Positions 35,818 to 46,620 of a DNA stretch of 58,644 nucleotides are shown here, in pieces. Origin of the DNA: Arthrobacter sp. CAU 1506. Its GTDB lineage: Bacteria; Actinomycetota; Actinomycetes; Actinomycetales; Micrococcaceae. Location of the stretch: contig NZ_SUKC01000022.1 in the NCBI RefSeq assembly GCF_005047635.1, forward strand, positions 1 to 58,644, in the 5' to 3' direction. A program made the position numbers and the translations under genes. The notes under the pieces were generated by a model. It made no database searches, was not told where the DNA came from, and saw nothing but the letters and a program-made list of their open reading frames with translations. The stretch's first letter is position 1, and each line of letters starts with the position of its first letter.

Positions 35818-36078
35818 GTAAATCTCCTCATCGTGGAACAGAATCAAGCCGGTACACTTCGTACCAACCCGGTTACTCCGTGGAAGATCCGCACAACTGG
35901 GCCATCGGCCGGTCGCTGAGGAGCTTCACACTCGCAACATGTCTTGCGAGCATGAAAAACTCACCTACACAAAGACTGAGTTAAGCATCACATAAGCCAC
36001 ATGGGCGGTCAACGGTACAAAGGGCGATTCAATCTAAAATTAAGCAAGAGTTCGATTCGTGACTTTAACGCCGTCCGG
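35818..36078 (-). promoter_or_regulatory. cspA leader and promoter region
   Basis: The 261 bp between nagA and cspA contain no gene. The stretch is AT-richer than its surroundings near 36000-36060 and holds a perfect small hairpin CTCGCAA-N6-TTGCGAG (35931-35950). Long structured leaders that refold in the cold are well known for cspA-type mRNAs; that this one behaves so is inference. Promoter hexamers are not clear. Confidence 0.45.
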
Positions 36079-37308
36079 CTAGCGCGGCGGCGGGTCGAGC
36101 CAGCGGCCCCCGCGCATCACAGCGGTCAAGGCCAAGCCTGCGGTGGTGACCAGCAGGTCGGCCCTGAAACCGCGGGACAGCGCGCCGGCTTCCTCCGCCA
36201 GCCCCAGCACCGCGGCCGGAACGGCGGAGGCGGAGGACACAGCGGTCTCCAGTGGCACCCCGGCGGCAACCGCACAACGCACCACGTCCAGGAGCGTCGC
36301 CGTGCCGCCCGCCAAGGCTCCGCTGGCAGCCACCCTCGCCACACCGCCCCTGACGCTCACGTCGTTGGCGCCCAGCACATACCCGCCGTCGCCCAGGCCG
36401 GTGGCCGCCATCCCGTCGGAGACCAACAAGATGTTGGCACCGCCCACCAGTTCGTACACGGTCAGCACGGTCTCCGGGTCCAGATGGATTCCGTCGGCAA
36501 TGAGTTCGACGGCGGCGCGTCCGCCCGCGGCAGCGCGCAGGCAGGCTGCCGCGGCACCGGGGGAACGGTGGTGCAGCGGCCGCATGGCGTTGAACAAGTG
36601 CGTGACGAGCGGCCGTCGCCGGTCCCGACCGGAGCCGGCCTGTGCCAAACCAGCCGCCGCGCGGACCAGCGACGCTGCGGCGGTCGCGGCATCGGCGTCG
36701 GTATGCCCGAGGGACGGCGTTACGCCCGACGCCGCAAGGAGGTCAACGAGTTCGTCGGCACCGTCCAACTCCGGTGCATAGGTCATCGAGACCAGGTGCC
36801 CGCCGGCCGCCTCGACCAGCCCGGCGGCGAGACCGGTGTCCGGAGCGAGCAGATAGTCGGTGCTTTGCGCGCCACAGCGCGCCGGGGAAAGAAACGGCCC
36901 CTCCGCGTGGACGCCAGCGAGCAAACCCTCACCGGTCAGTTTGCCCAGCAGCTGCACGGACTGCAGCATGTTCTCCCGGGGGCCTGCCATGGTGCTGGCC
37001 ACCACGGTGGTGGTTCCGCTGCGGTGCAGGTACCCGGCGGCCTGCCGGGCGCCCGTCTCATCGGCGGAGGAGAAGTCGCCGCCGTAGGCGCCGTGGCAGT
37101 GGGTGTCGATCAGCCCCGGCAGCAACAGGCTGTCCGCCGGGAGGTCCACGTGCTGCCAGCCCGCCGGGTCGAAGTGCGAGGCGGGGCCGGCATACCGGAT
37201 GCGGTCGCCCTCACAGGCGACGACACCGTCGTCGAGCGTGGTCCCTGATGAGACGATCCTGCCGCGGACGTACTGCCGTGTTGGACCGTCCTGCCCGGGG
37301 GAACTCAT
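36079..37308 (-). CDS. nagA: N-acetylglucosamine-6-phosphate deacetylase
   Basis: The 409-residue amidohydrolase removes acetate from GlcNAc-6-phosphate during amino-sugar recycling. Metal and substrate motifs are DTHCHGAYGGDF, the glutamate ligand in HAEGPFLSP, GHTDAD, THLFNAMRPLHHR and the catalytic aspartate in LLVSDGMAATG. The length is normal (380-410). It lies alone on the minus strand between nucS and cspA, without nagB or a transporter nearby. Confidence 0.92.
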   Translation of the reverse strand: MSSPGQDGPTRQYVRGRIVSSGTTLDDGVVACEGDRIRYAGPASHFDPAGWQHVDLPADSLLLPGLIDTHCHGAYGGDFSSADETGARQAAGYLHRSGTTTVVASTMAGPRENMLQSVQLLGKLTGEGLLAGVHAEGPFLSPARCGAQSTDYLLAPDTGLAAGLVEAAGGHLVSMTYAPELDGADELVDLLAASGVTPSLGHTDADAATAAASLVRAAAGLAQAGSGRDRRRPLVTHLFNAMRPLHHRSPGAAAACLRAAAGGRAAVELIADGIHLDPETVLTVYELVGGANILLVSDGMAATGLGDGGYVLGANDVSVRGGVARVAASGALAGGTATLLDVVRCAVAAGVPLETAVSSASAVPAAVLGLAEEAGALSRGFRADLLVTTAGLALTAVMRGGRWLDPPPR

Positions 37309-37360
37309 GGTCCGATTCTAGGCCGGGTACCGTCCGGCAGCTGGTGGCGGGGCCGCTGGC

Positions 37361-38056
37361 TCAGAACAGGCGGGATTCGGCGTCGTCCACGCCGCGCATC
37401 TCGTCGTAGTCCAGGGTCAGGCAGTCGATGCCGCGGTCCGTGGCAAGCACCCGCGCCTGCGGCTTGATTTGCTGCGCCGCGAATATCCCCTTGACCGGGG
37501 CCAGCAGCGGATCACGGTTGAGCAGCTCCAGGTAGCGGGTCAGCTGTTCCACGCCGTCGATGTCGCCGCGGCGCTTGAGCTCGACGGCCACGGTGCCGCC
37601 GTCGGCATTGCGGGCGAGGATGTCCACCGGGCCGATCGCGGTCATGTATTCGCGCCGTACCAGCGTGTGGCCCGGTCCGAGGCGGTGGATTTGTTCAGCC
37701 AGCAGGCGCTGCAGATCGGCCTCCACTCCGTCTTTGACCAGCCCCGGGTCCACGCCTAAGTCGTGGCTGTATTCATGCAGATGCTCGTGGATGCTGATCA
37801 CCAGGCGGTCGTCACTCTTGGCGTGCTGCACGTGCCAGACCTCCTGGACGCCGGACTCGGCGTCGTCGGCCTCCGGATCGGCTACGCGCAGCGTGGCCGG
37901 CGGGCTCATCCAGTTCAGCGGCTTGTAGGAGCCGCCGTCGGAATGGATCAGGACGGAACCGTCCGCTTTCACCATCAACAGGCGGGTGGCCAGCGGAAGG
38001 TGGGCGCGGAGGCGGCCGATGTAGTCAACGGAGCAACGGGCAATGACAAGACGCAC
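37361..38056 (-). CDS. nucS: mismatch-specific endonuclease NucS/EndoMS
   Basis: The 231-residue enzyme cleaves both strands at mismatches and replaces MutS/MutL repair in actinobacteria. The N-terminal DNA-binding and dimer domain is followed by the RecB-like nuclease core [23 protein letters not shown] and the downstream [10 protein letters not shown]. The C-terminus ends ESRLF, fitting the short beta-clamp-binding tail known for the family. The start is GTG 38056. The same gene is Rv1321 in the syntenic mycobacterial region. Confidence 0.95.
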   Translation of the reverse strand: MRLVIARCSVDYIGRLRAHLPLATRLLMVKADGSVLIHSDGGSYKPLNWMSPPATLRVADPEADDAESGVQEVWHVQHAKSDDRLVISIHEHLHEYSHDLGVDPGLVKDGVEADLQRLLAEQIHRLGPGHTLVRREYMTAIGPVDILARNADGGTVAVELKRRGDIDGVEQLTRYLELLNRDPLLAPVKGIFAAQQIKPQARVLATDRGIDCLTLDYDEMRGVDDAESRLF

Positions 38057-38127
38057 AGTAGGCCACTTTACCTTCTGCCGGGAGGCAGGTTCGGCCGGGG
38101 CCGCGGCGGTGGGGCAGAATGGATGAC

Positions 38128-38454
38128 ATGCCCCGATCCAACCGTCCGCGCCGCCGATCGGGGACGGGCAGCAGCAAATGGACGCGGGAAAGCGACTTGA
38201 ACCTGGACCGTGCCCGCGCGGGCATCCCCGAACGCCAGAACGCGCCCGACGGCGAATGGAACGTCCGGCGCATCACCGGATCCAACGCCGCCAAGGACTA
38301 CACCTGCCCGGGCTGCAACCGCACCATCGGCCCCGGAATCGAGCACCTGGTGGCCTGGCGCGCCGACTCGCTGTTCGGCGGCGAAACGGCGCTGGGCGAG
38401 CGGCGGCACTGGCACCCGCGGTGCTGGCAGACCCGCAGTTTCCGTTACCGCTGA
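38128..38454 (+). CDS. small zinc-motif protein of unknown function
   Basis: This basic protein of about 108 residues has a disordered Arg/Ser-rich start ([12 protein letters not shown]), a CPGC pair in [17 protein letters not shown] and a late HWHPRCW, together a plausible zinc site (Cys-X2-Cys...His-X-His-X2-Cys). Homologues are common next to nucS in actinobacteria and are often labelled ATP/GTP-binding without visible basis. ATG 38128 or 38119 may be the start. It converges with the AI-2E family gene after seven bases. Confidence 0.7.
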   Translation: MPRSNRPRRRSGTGSSKWTRESDLNLDRARAGIPERQNAPDGEWNVRRITGSNAAKDYTCPGCNRTIGPGIEHLVAWRADSLFGGETALGERRHWHPRCWQTRSFRYR

Positions 38455-38461
38455 GCTTCGG

Positions 38462-39766
38462 TCAGGCGCGGTCCTGCCGCACGATGAAGACGTCCTTGAG
38501 CAGCAGCATCACCGATGCCGCCACAGGAATCGCCATCAGCGCGCCCAGCACACCCAGCAGCGAGCCGCCGGCAATCACGGCGATCACCGCCACGGCCCCC
38601 GGCACCGCAACAGCCCGCTGCATCACGCGCGGCGACACGAAATAGGCCTCGATTTGCAGGTAGGCAAAGTATATGACGGCGAACAGTGCGGCCGTCTGCC
38701 AGCTCACGGTCAGGGCCACCAGCGAGACGAGCGCACCGGCGATCACCGCACCGATCAGCGGGATGAAGGCCAGCAAAGCGACGACGAACGTCAGCAAGGC
38801 GGTGAACGGTACCTGGGCGATGGTCATGGCGATGAAGGCGACCGACGCGTTGATCAGCGCCACGCAGGCCTGGCCGATCACATAGCTGCCAACGCTGCTG
38901 CTGATTTCTTCGGACAGACGCTGCACCTGCCGGCGCTTGGAGCGCGGAGCCAGCCGGTAGGCCCAGATCTTCAGCGCCGGAAGCGACGCCAGGAAGTACA
39001 ACGTGAGCACCAGCACGATCAGTGCCCCGAACGCACCTTGGAGCACGGCCCCGCCGACGCCAAGGACACCGCCGAAAATACCGGTGACGTTCTCCGAATT
39101 GGCAAAGAACTTCGCCAGTTCCACGTCAATGCGCTCCCGGACCTGGAACTGCTCGTCCACGGACTGGAAGAAGGCCGAATTCAGGAAGTCGTCAACATAG
39201 CGCGGGGCGTTGGCCACGATCTGCGTGGTCTGGTTGACGATGGTCGGGATCAGCGTGGAGATGAAGGCGGCGACCAGCCCGGCCAGGATCAGCACCACAA
39301 TGATGACGCCGGCCGGCCGGGGGAGTCCCTTGCGTTCCAGCCAGCGGACAATCGGATCGAGCCCCAGGGCAATGAAGAGCGCGGCCGCAATCCACGCCAG
39401 CAGCGCGCCGACGTTGATGAGCACAAAGTAGAGCAGCAGCGCGAAACCGACGCCCACCGTCGCCATGAATCCGAAATGGATCGGATGCCGCGCGGGGGAC
39501 ATGTCGGGGCCGGAGAGGCCGGTGGAGGCAGCGGGCGGATCGACTTCGGGCGGCATCTCGAACCGGACGCGGGGCCGGGCGCGGGGCATGGAAGCTCCGA
39601 TGCGCCCGAGCGCGCCCAGGACCGCACGCTGGCGTGCTGCCGTCACAGGCGGGGAGGCCGCTGGTTCGGCTGAAGATTCGGCCGGTGAATCGGCGGCAGC
39701 CCGGTGGTCGTCGGCATCCGGTCCGTTACCGGAGCCGGGTACCGGACCGTCCCGATGTTCGTTCAC
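38462..39766 (-). CDS. AI-2E (PerM/YdiK) family transporter
   Basis: This 434-residue membrane protein has a disordered, Ala/Pro-rich cytoplasmic N-terminus of about 90 residues and then about eight helices in the PF01594 pattern. The central amphipathic segment is NAPRYVDDFLNSAFFQSVDEQ, and the conserved loop is FIPLIGAVIAGALVSLVAL. Family members have been assigned as AI-2 exporters, Na+/H+ antiporters or transporters of unknown cargo. GTG 39766 with GAGAGGA upstream is the likely start; a longer frame to 39961 lacks support. Confidence 0.85.
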   Translation of the reverse strand: MNEHRDGPVPGSGNGPDADDHRAAADSPAESSAEPAASPPVTAARQRAVLGALGRIGASMPRARPRVRFEMPPEVDPPAASTGLSGPDMSPARHPIHFGFMATVGVGFALLLYFVLINVGALLAWIAAALFIALGLDPIVRWLERKGLPRPAGVIIVVLILAGLVAAFISTLIPTIVNQTTQIVANAPRYVDDFLNSAFFQSVDEQFQVRERIDVELAKFFANSENVTGIFGGVLGVGGAVLQGAFGALIVLVLTLYFLASLPALKIWAYRLAPRSKRRQVQRLSEEISSSVGSYVIGQACVALINASVAFIAMTIAQVPFTALLTFVVALLAFIPLIGAVIAGALVSLVALTVSWQTAALFAVIYFAYLQIEAYFVSPRVMQRAVAVPGAVAVIAVIAGGSLLGVLGALMAIPVAASVMLLLKDVFIVRQDRA

Positions 39767-40080
39767 GCAGCATCCTCTCTTCCGCCTGCAGCCGCTGAAG
39801 CTGCGGGCGGGCGCTTCTGTCGCGCGGTAGGCAGCAACGGCGCAGGACGCGGTCAATTCTGAGCGAAAGACTACCAGTACGGCCCGCCGCTGCAGCGGAT
39901 GACACCGGTCGCGGGGGCTCCCTGCGCCCGCGTGCGGAATCCGGTCCTGCGCGGACTGCAAGACGGTTCGTTACCATAGGGTTATAAAGTTTAACCGACG
40001 CCGGGCAGCCGCCCCGGCCCTGAACGCCAGGGGCGGACCTGCGGCCCTGCCTTCCTGCACGATCGACGATTGGTATTTTT
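39767..40080. other. divergent intergenic region without recognised genes
   Basis: This 314-bp stretch separates the divergent AI-2E gene and the three-helix protein gene. It should hold both promoters. ACCATAGGGTTATAAAGTTT at 39973-39992 is the only AT-rich patch and could supply a -10 (TATAAA) for the plus-strand gene about 90 bases downstream. No RNA gene was recognised. Confidence 0.35.
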
Positions 40081-41868
40081 GTGCGTTTCAAGATTTCCGT
40101 GGCCCTGATGGTGATCGGGCTGTTGGCCATCGCGCTGGGCATCGCCCAGCGCACCGTCTGGGCCCCGCCCGAGCGGGCATCTGCCAGCTACACGGCGGAG
40201 GGTACCGCTCCGGTGACCGTGATTGAACCGGAAGTCTTCGGCGTCCACGAGGAAGAAGTGGATGTTTCGGTGGAGGCCGACGGCGAATTCCTGATGGCCA
40301 TCGGCCGTGCCGGCGACGTCGACGCCTGGGTAGGGGAGGCAGCGCACACTTCCCTGACCGGCATCGAGGACGGCCAACTGCAGGGGACCGTGACCGAGGG
40401 GGAGGCCAAAGTGCCGAATCCCGCCGGATCCGACCTCTGGGTCAGCGAGGAGCAGGGAGAGGGCAGCATGGAGCACCGTTGGGTGGCTCCGGCCGACGGC
40501 GAGTGGTCCATTCTGCTGGCCTCCGACGGCGATGCCCCGGCCCCGACCAACGTGACCGTCACCTGGCCGAACGACACGTCCATCCCGTGGTCGCTCGCCC
40601 TGATCATCCTGGGGGCCTTGCTGGTGGTGCTCGGCGTGGCGATGGCAGTGGTGTCCCGCCGTCCGAACCGCCAGACGCCGGACAACGACTCGCCGGGCAC
40701 CGGATCCGGCCCCGGCGGTGGCACCGGCAGACAGACCGTAGCCGGCCCGGCGACCGCGCCGCTGGCCGCTACCGACGCCGCAAAGCCCGGCCGCGCTGAC
40801 GAAGCCACAACTGCAGGTACTGGTGTCGAGAATCCGGAAGAGGGTTCCCGTCCCTCCGGCCGCCGTTCCCTGATGGTCCGCCCCGCGCTAGGCCTGCGTG
40901 CTGCGGCCGCCGCGGGCACCGCCGTCGTGCTGGCCGCCGGCGCAACGATGCCGGCGCAGGCGGCTCCGTCCCAGGAAGCCGAGGAAGCCGCAGGTTTCCC
41001 GGTCGTGCAGGAGAGCCAACTGACTCGGATTATGGATTCGGTAGCGGCGTCAGTGTCCGAAGCCGACAAGGCAAGGGACGCCGGCAAGCTGAAGCCGCGC
41101 GTCGGCGGGGCGGCCCTGACGGTCCGCGAGGCCAACTACACGGTGCGGGCCGAAAACGGCAAGGCGCAGGCTCCGGTTCCGGTGGCAGCCGGACCGATCC
41201 TGACCTCGATGGTCAGCACCAGCGAGGAGTGGCCGCGGACCGTGGTGACGGTGACCGAGGGCGAAGACAACCCGGTGCCGCAGGTCATTGTGCTGACGCA
41301 GCAGGATCCCCGATCGAACTACCGGATGGTGGGCGCGATGCAGATGCTGCCGGGAACCACCTTCCCGCAGGTCTCCACCGAGGGCGGCGGGACACCTGCT
41401 GTTCCGCTGGATGCCGAGGACGGCCTGCTCTACTCGCCGCAGGCAGCGGTGAAGATGGTGGCCGAGAACCTGGACAGCGGCAAGCACCAGGGCAAGATCG
41501 GCAAGAACACCTTCTCCGACCAGATCCAGAAGATCCAGAAGGACCAGGTCAAGTCCAACAAGAGCGCGGATATCTCCTTCCGCCGCAGCGTCGACAACAA
41601 GTCGTTGAGCGCGCTGCGCACGGCCGACGGCGGCGCCGTGGTGTTCGGCCACATCAAGTCTGTGACCAGGAGCGTGCCGGCCGAATCCGGTGCCACCGTG
41701 GAACTCTCGCCGGAGTTTGCCGCGCTGGCCGGTGACGACTCGACCACCGAAGGCGTGGACGTGACGTACAGCGAAGCCGTCTTCCTGTACGTGCCGCCGG
41801 CCGAGTCCGACGAGACGGTCAATCTGGTCGGGGTGGCCCAGGGCCTGGTGGACGCCAAGCTGAAGTAG
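40081..41868 (+). CDS. membrane protein with two extracytoplasmic domains, unknown function
   Basis: The 595-residue protein has membrane helices at about 5-23, 169-192 and 270-289. Residues of about 24-168 form a beta-rich outside domain (ending in a WTVAP/LLASDG-like pattern), 193-268 are a disordered cytoplasmic linker (Pro/Gly/Thr-rich), and 297-595 form a large outside domain with an Ala-rich, signal-like start. It resembles conserved Micrococcaceae proteins sometimes labelled glycosyltransferase, but no transferase motif is visible. GTG 40081 is the start. It precedes the CnoX-like gene by 87 bases. Confidence 0.75.
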   Translation: MRFKISVALMVIGLLAIALGIAQRTVWAPPERASASYTAEGTAPVTVIEPEVFGVHEEEVDVSVEADGEFLMAIGRAGDVDAWVGEAAHTSLTGIEDGQLQGTVTEGEAKVPNPAGSDLWVSEEQGEGSMEHRWVAPADGEWSILLASDGDAPAPTNVTVTWPNDTSIPWSLALIILGALLVVLGVAMAVVSRRPNRQTPDNDSPGTGSGPGGGTGRQTVAGPATAPLAATDAAKPGRADEATTAGTGVENPEEGSRPSGRRSLMVRPALGLRAAAAAGTAVVLAAGATMPAQAAPSQEAEEAAGFPVVQESQLTRIMDSVAASVSEADKARDAGKLKPRVGGAALTVREANYTVRAENGKAQAPVPVAAGPILTSMVSTSEEWPRTVVTVTEGEDNPVPQVIVLTQQDPRSNYRMVGAMQMLPGTTFPQVSTEGGGTPAVPLDAEDGLLYSPQAAVKMVAENLDSGKHQGKIGKNTFSDQIQKIQKDQVKSNKSADISFRRSVDNKSLSALRTADGGAVVFGHIKSVTRSVPAESGATVELSPEFAALAGDDSTTEGVDVTYSEAVFLYVPPAESDETVNLVGVAQGLVDAKLK

Positions 41869-41955
41869 CGCCGGCCCGGCCGGGCAACCGGCCGGGCAGC
41901 CTCGCCTGCCGCCGCGTAATTCCGGACCCCCGCCGAGACGTATTAGTGTGATGTC

Positions 41956-42915
41956 ATGACCACTCCAACTCCAGAGCAGGGCCCCGGGCCGTCTTCCGTC
42001 AGCCTGCGCGGCGCCGTTGACCTGTCGGCGCTGAAAAAGCCGCAGCAACCGGCTTCAGGTGCTCCGGCCGCGGCAGCCGGGGCACCGGGCAACGGCGACA
42101 CCGCAAGCTACATCGTCGAGGTCAACGAGCAGAGTTTCCAGGCGCTCGTACAACTCTCCGCGCAGGTTCCCGTGATCGTGGAGCTGACCGCAGCGTGGAG
42201 CGAGCAGGCCCAGCAGTTGGCCTCCGCGATGGCCGAGGTGACCAACGAGTTCGCCGGCCGGTTTGTCCTGGCGCGGGTGGACGTCGACGCCAGCCCGGGC
42301 ATCGCCCAGGCCTTCCAGCTGCAGAGCGTGCCCGCCGCCGTCGCGCTGTTGAAGGGCCAGCCGATCCCGCTGTTCCAAGGCGCGGCGTCGGCCGACGAGC
42401 TGCGGCAGTTCGTCAACGAGTTGCTGAAGGTTGCCCAGGCCAACGGCGTGACCGGCACGGCCCCCGGCGCGGCTGAGGCTCCGGCCGAGGAGGAGAAGCC
42501 GCTGCCGCCGCTGCATCAGGAAGCATTCGACGCCATCGAGGCCGGCGACTACGCCCGGGCCGCGGCGGCGTACCAGAAGGCGCTGGCCGAACAGCCGGCC
42601 GACAACGAGGCCCGCACCGGGCTCTACCAGGTGCAGCTGCTGGAGCGGCTGCAAGGAGCCGATGCCAACGAGCTGCGCAGGGCCGCCGCCGACCAGAGCG
42701 ACGACCTGCAGGCCCAGCTGGCCGTAGCCGACTTGGACGTGTCCGGCGGCCATGTCGAGGACGCGTTCGCGCGGCTGGTCGGCTTCATTAGCCGGCATGC
42801 CGGAGACGAACGGGAAACGGCCCGGGCGCGGCTGGTGGAGCTGTTCGATGTGGTGGGCAGCTCCGACCCACGGGTCTCCAAGGCACGCCAGGCTCTGGCC
42901 CGGGCGCTCTTCTAA
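41956..42915 (+). CDS. thioredoxin-fold/TPR co-chaperone (CnoX/YbbN-like), lacking active-site cysteines
   Basis: The 319-residue protein has a disordered start, a thioredoxin domain (about 50-160) and TPR-like helical repeats (about 185-319, LHQEAFDAIEAGDYARAAAAYQ). At the place of WCGPC it reads WSEQ (81-84), and no cysteine is present, so it cannot act as a thioredoxin. CnoX/YbbN proteins with altered motifs hold unfolded clients for chaperonins. Rv1324 is the syntenic mycobacterial gene. Its stop abuts the ATG of the next gene. Confidence 0.85.
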   Translation: MTTPTPEQGPGPSSVSLRGAVDLSALKKPQQPASGAPAAAAGAPGNGDTASYIVEVNEQSFQALVQLSAQVPVIVELTAAWSEQAQQLASAMAEVTNEFAGRFVLARVDVDASPGIAQAFQLQSVPAAVALLKGQPIPLFQGAASADELRQFVNELLKVAQANGVTGTAPGAAEAPAEEEKPLPPLHQEAFDAIEAGDYARAAAAYQKALAEQPADNEARTGLYQVQLLERLQGADANELRRAAADQSDDLQAQLAVADLDVSGGHVEDAFARLVGFISRHAGDERETARARLVELFDVVGSSDPRVSKARQALARALF

Positions 42916-44028
42916 ATGGCGCAGAGTCCGGTTGGCGGCCTGTTTGAGCCGATCAAGCTGCGCGGAATGCCGTTGGCCCACCGCGGCTGGGTGGCGCCCA
43001 TGTGCCAGTACTCGGTTCGCCGGGACGATGCGCCCGGCACGCCGAACGACTGGCACCTGATGCATCTGGGCCAGTTCGCCGCCGGCGGCGCGGCACTGAT
43101 CCTGACCGAGGCGACCGCGGTCAACGCCATTGGCCGGATCAGTCCGCAGGACACCGGCATCTGGACCGACGCCCAGGCACAGACCTGGAGCCGGATCATC
43201 GAGTTCGTGCACCGCTACGGTTCGGCGGACACCAAGATCGGCATCCAGCTGGCCCATGCCGGGCGCAAGGCCTCGACCTACCCGCCCTTTGCCCGGGAAT
43301 CCGGATCCGTGCCGCACGACGAGGGCGGCTGGCGGGCCGTTGCTCCGACCACCGGCGCCTTCGGCCGCTACGGGGCGCCGGCGGCGCTGGACGAGGCAGG
43401 CATCCGGCAGATTGTCTGCGATTTCCGCGACGCCGCGGCCCGCGCGGTCTGGGCCGGGTTCGACACCATCGAGATCCACGGCGCCCACGGCTATCTGCTG
43501 CACCAGTTCCTGTCCCCGCTGATCAACACCCGCACCGATGAGTGGGGCGGCTCGGCGGACAATCGTGCGCGCCTGCTGCTGGAAGTAGTGGACGCGGTCC
43601 GCGGCGTGATGCCGGATGCCATGCCGCTGCTGCTGCGCGTTTCCGCCAGCGACTGGGCGGATGGCGGACTGGATCCGGAAGCGGTGGCCGACGTTGTCTC
43701 CCAGGCTGCCGCCCGCGGCGTGGACCTGGTGGATGTGTCCAGCGGCGGCGCGGTACACGGCGTGAACATTCCGCTGGGCCCGGGCTACCAGGTGCCCTTC
43801 GCTGCCGCTATCCGCCGCCAGACCGGCGTCCCGACCGGCGCCGTCGGGCTCATCACGACGCCTGCGCAGGCCGACACCGTTGTCAGGGACGGCTCGGCCG
43901 ACGCCGTACTGCTGGCCCGGGCCGCGCTGCGCGACCCGCACTGGTGGCAGCGCGCCGCCGTCGAACTGGGGCATGACTTGGCGTGGGCACCGCAGTACGA
44001 GCGTGCCGCCGAGACGGAGAATTTTTAG
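42916..44028 (+). CDS. old yellow enzyme family NADPH:flavin oxidoreductase (YqjM/NamA type)
   Basis: The 370-residue TIM-barrel flavoenzyme reduces activated alkenes with NADPH. It has the YqjM-type cysteine in VAPMCQYS (about Cys30), the FMN-region HAGRKAST, the substrate-binding histidine pair (ligand region IHGAHGYLLHQFLSP) and TRTDEWGGSADNRARLLLEV. No spacer separates it from the CnoX-like gene, so the two are translated together. The natural substrate is unknown. Confidence 0.92.
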   Translation: MAQSPVGGLFEPIKLRGMPLAHRGWVAPMCQYSVRRDDAPGTPNDWHLMHLGQFAAGGAALILTEATAVNAIGRISPQDTGIWTDAQAQTWSRIIEFVHRYGSADTKIGIQLAHAGRKASTYPPFARESGSVPHDEGGWRAVAPTTGAFGRYGAPAALDEAGIRQIVCDFRDAAARAVWAGFDTIEIHGAHGYLLHQFLSPLINTRTDEWGGSADNRARLLLEVVDAVRGVMPDAMPLLLRVSASDWADGGLDPEAVADVVSQAAARGVDLVDVSSGGAVHGVNIPLGPGYQVPFAAAIRRQTGVPTGAVGLITTPAQADTVVRDGSADAVLLARAALRDPHWWQRAAVELGHDLAWAPQYERAAETENF

Positions 44029-44076
44029 TCCTTGCGGATGATGCCCGCGCGGACGCCGCGTTGTTAGCGTGGCGGT

Positions 44077-44966
<890 letters not shown>

Positions 44967-44985
<19 letters not shown>

Positions 44986-46538
44986 GGCTGAAGCTGACGC
45001 TGCTGCGCAACGGCTTCAAACGCAGCCCGTGGCAGCTGGTCGGCGTGATCCTCGGCGGCCTCTACGCTGTCGGCGTGTTGGCACTGCTGATCGCCGGACT
45101 GTTCTTCCTCAGCTACACCGAGCCGGAGATGGCTCGCATGGTGGTGGTGCTGGGCGGATCCGCCGCGTTCCTGGGTTGGGCGCTGATCCCGATGATGGCC
45201 ACCGGCGTGGACATGACACTGGACCCGGCCCGCTTCGTCACCTTTGCCGTGCCCATGCGGCAGCTGCTGCTGGGACTCGCCATCGGAGGCCTGGTGGGCA
45301 TCCCGGGCGTGGTCACGCTGGTGGCAGCGCTGGGGCATGCGGCCGCCTGGTGGCAGCATCCCGTGGCGCTCGTGGCCGCGGTGCTGTGCGCGGGAATCGC
45401 CACGCTGACCTGCGTGGTGCTCTCCCGCGTGACCACCTCGGCCTCCACTACGTTGGCCAGTTCGCGCCGGTTCAAGGACCTCAGCGGGGTCATCGGCATC
45501 ATTCCGCTGGTGCTGCTGGGCCCGATCACGCTCGGCATCACCGAAGGGTTCCGCAGCTCGCAGGACTTCCTGCCATCGCTGACCGAGGGCCTGGCCTGGT
45601 CGCCGCTGGGTGCTGTCTGGGCCGTCCCGGGCGACCTGGCGCTGGGCAACTGGGGTGCCGCCGCGGCCCGGCTGCTCATCGCGGTGGCCTTCCTCGCGGT
45701 GATGGCCTGGCTGTGGAAGCTGAGCCTGGCCCGCGCCCTGGTGACTCCGCCGTACAACGCGGTGTCCCGGAAGGCCGGCGGCAAGCTGGGCTGGTTCTCC
45801 CGGATGCCCGGCACCCCGGCGGGTGCGGTGGCGGCACGGGCACTGATCTACTGGTTCAAGGATCCGCGTTACGGCGCATCGCTGGTGTCCATTCCGCTGA
45901 TTCCGGTGGCCGTCTTCTTCGGCCTCTCGCAGGCCGGCGACTTCACCTTCATGCTCTGGCTGGGCCCGATGATCGCCTTCCTGCTCTCCTTCGCTATTTC
46001 CGCCGACATCGCGTACGACAACACGGCCTTCGCGCTGCACGTCACCACCGGCGTGAGCGGCCGGGCCGACCGGATCGGGCGTGTCGTGGCCTGTGCGGTG
46101 ATCGCGCTGCCGGCCACCGTGCTGCTCACCGTGCTGCCGTTCGTCTTCATCGGGGAATGGCACTTGCTGGCCCCCGTCTCCGGCGTCGCGCTCGGAATCC
46201 TGTTGACCGGATTGGGCCTGTCCAGTGTGGTTTCGGCCCGTTACACCTACAACGTGCCGCTGCCGGGGGAAAGCCCGTTCAAGACCCCGCCCGGGTCGAC
46301 CGCCCGGATGATGCTGGTTCAGCTCGGTGGCCTCGGCGTGCTGGGTCTGCTCGCGCTGCCCGAGATCGTGTTGGCGCTGATCGGCGTGTTCACCGGCGAG
46401 CCGCTGTGGGGCTGGCTGGCCCTGGTGGTCGGCGTCGTGCTCGGCGCTGTGCTGCTGGTGGTTGGCATTGTGCTGGGCGGCCGCTGGTATGACAGCCGCA
46501 CGCCGGAACTCCTCCAGGCTGTGGCTAAAAACAAATAG
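44967..46538 (+). CDS. ABC-2 type permease, unknown cargo
   Basis: The 523-residue protein has about 12 predicted membrane helices arranged in two blocks around a cytoplasmic loop (about 245-300). It is coded from GTG 44967, inside the ATPase gene, with AGGCGGAGGGG just upstream. It forms a two-gene exporter with 44077-44985 and ends at a very strong terminator. No close functional relative is recognised. Confidence 0.85.
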
Positions 46539-46566
46539 TCGGCCAACTCAGCTGCGGTGGCAGGCG

Positions 46567-46601
46567 AGGACGACGGCGGAGGCTGCCTCCGCCGTCGTCC
46601 T
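46567..46601 (+). terminator. strong intrinsic terminator after ABC exporter
   Basis: Perfect 16-bp arms AGGACGACGGCGGAGG and CCTCCGCCGTCGTCCT with a CTG loop are followed by TCCTTTTT. It lies only 20 bases before the DUF3039 start, so that gene must be transcribed from inside the preceding sequence, or by readthrough. Confidence 0.92.
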
Positions 46602-46620
46602 TCCTTTTTCAGGGGTTAAG

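Noticed and set aside
36001-37248. 415-codon plus-strand frame opposite nagA
   Set aside because: nagA on the minus strand carries all metal and catalytic motifs; the plus frame has none.
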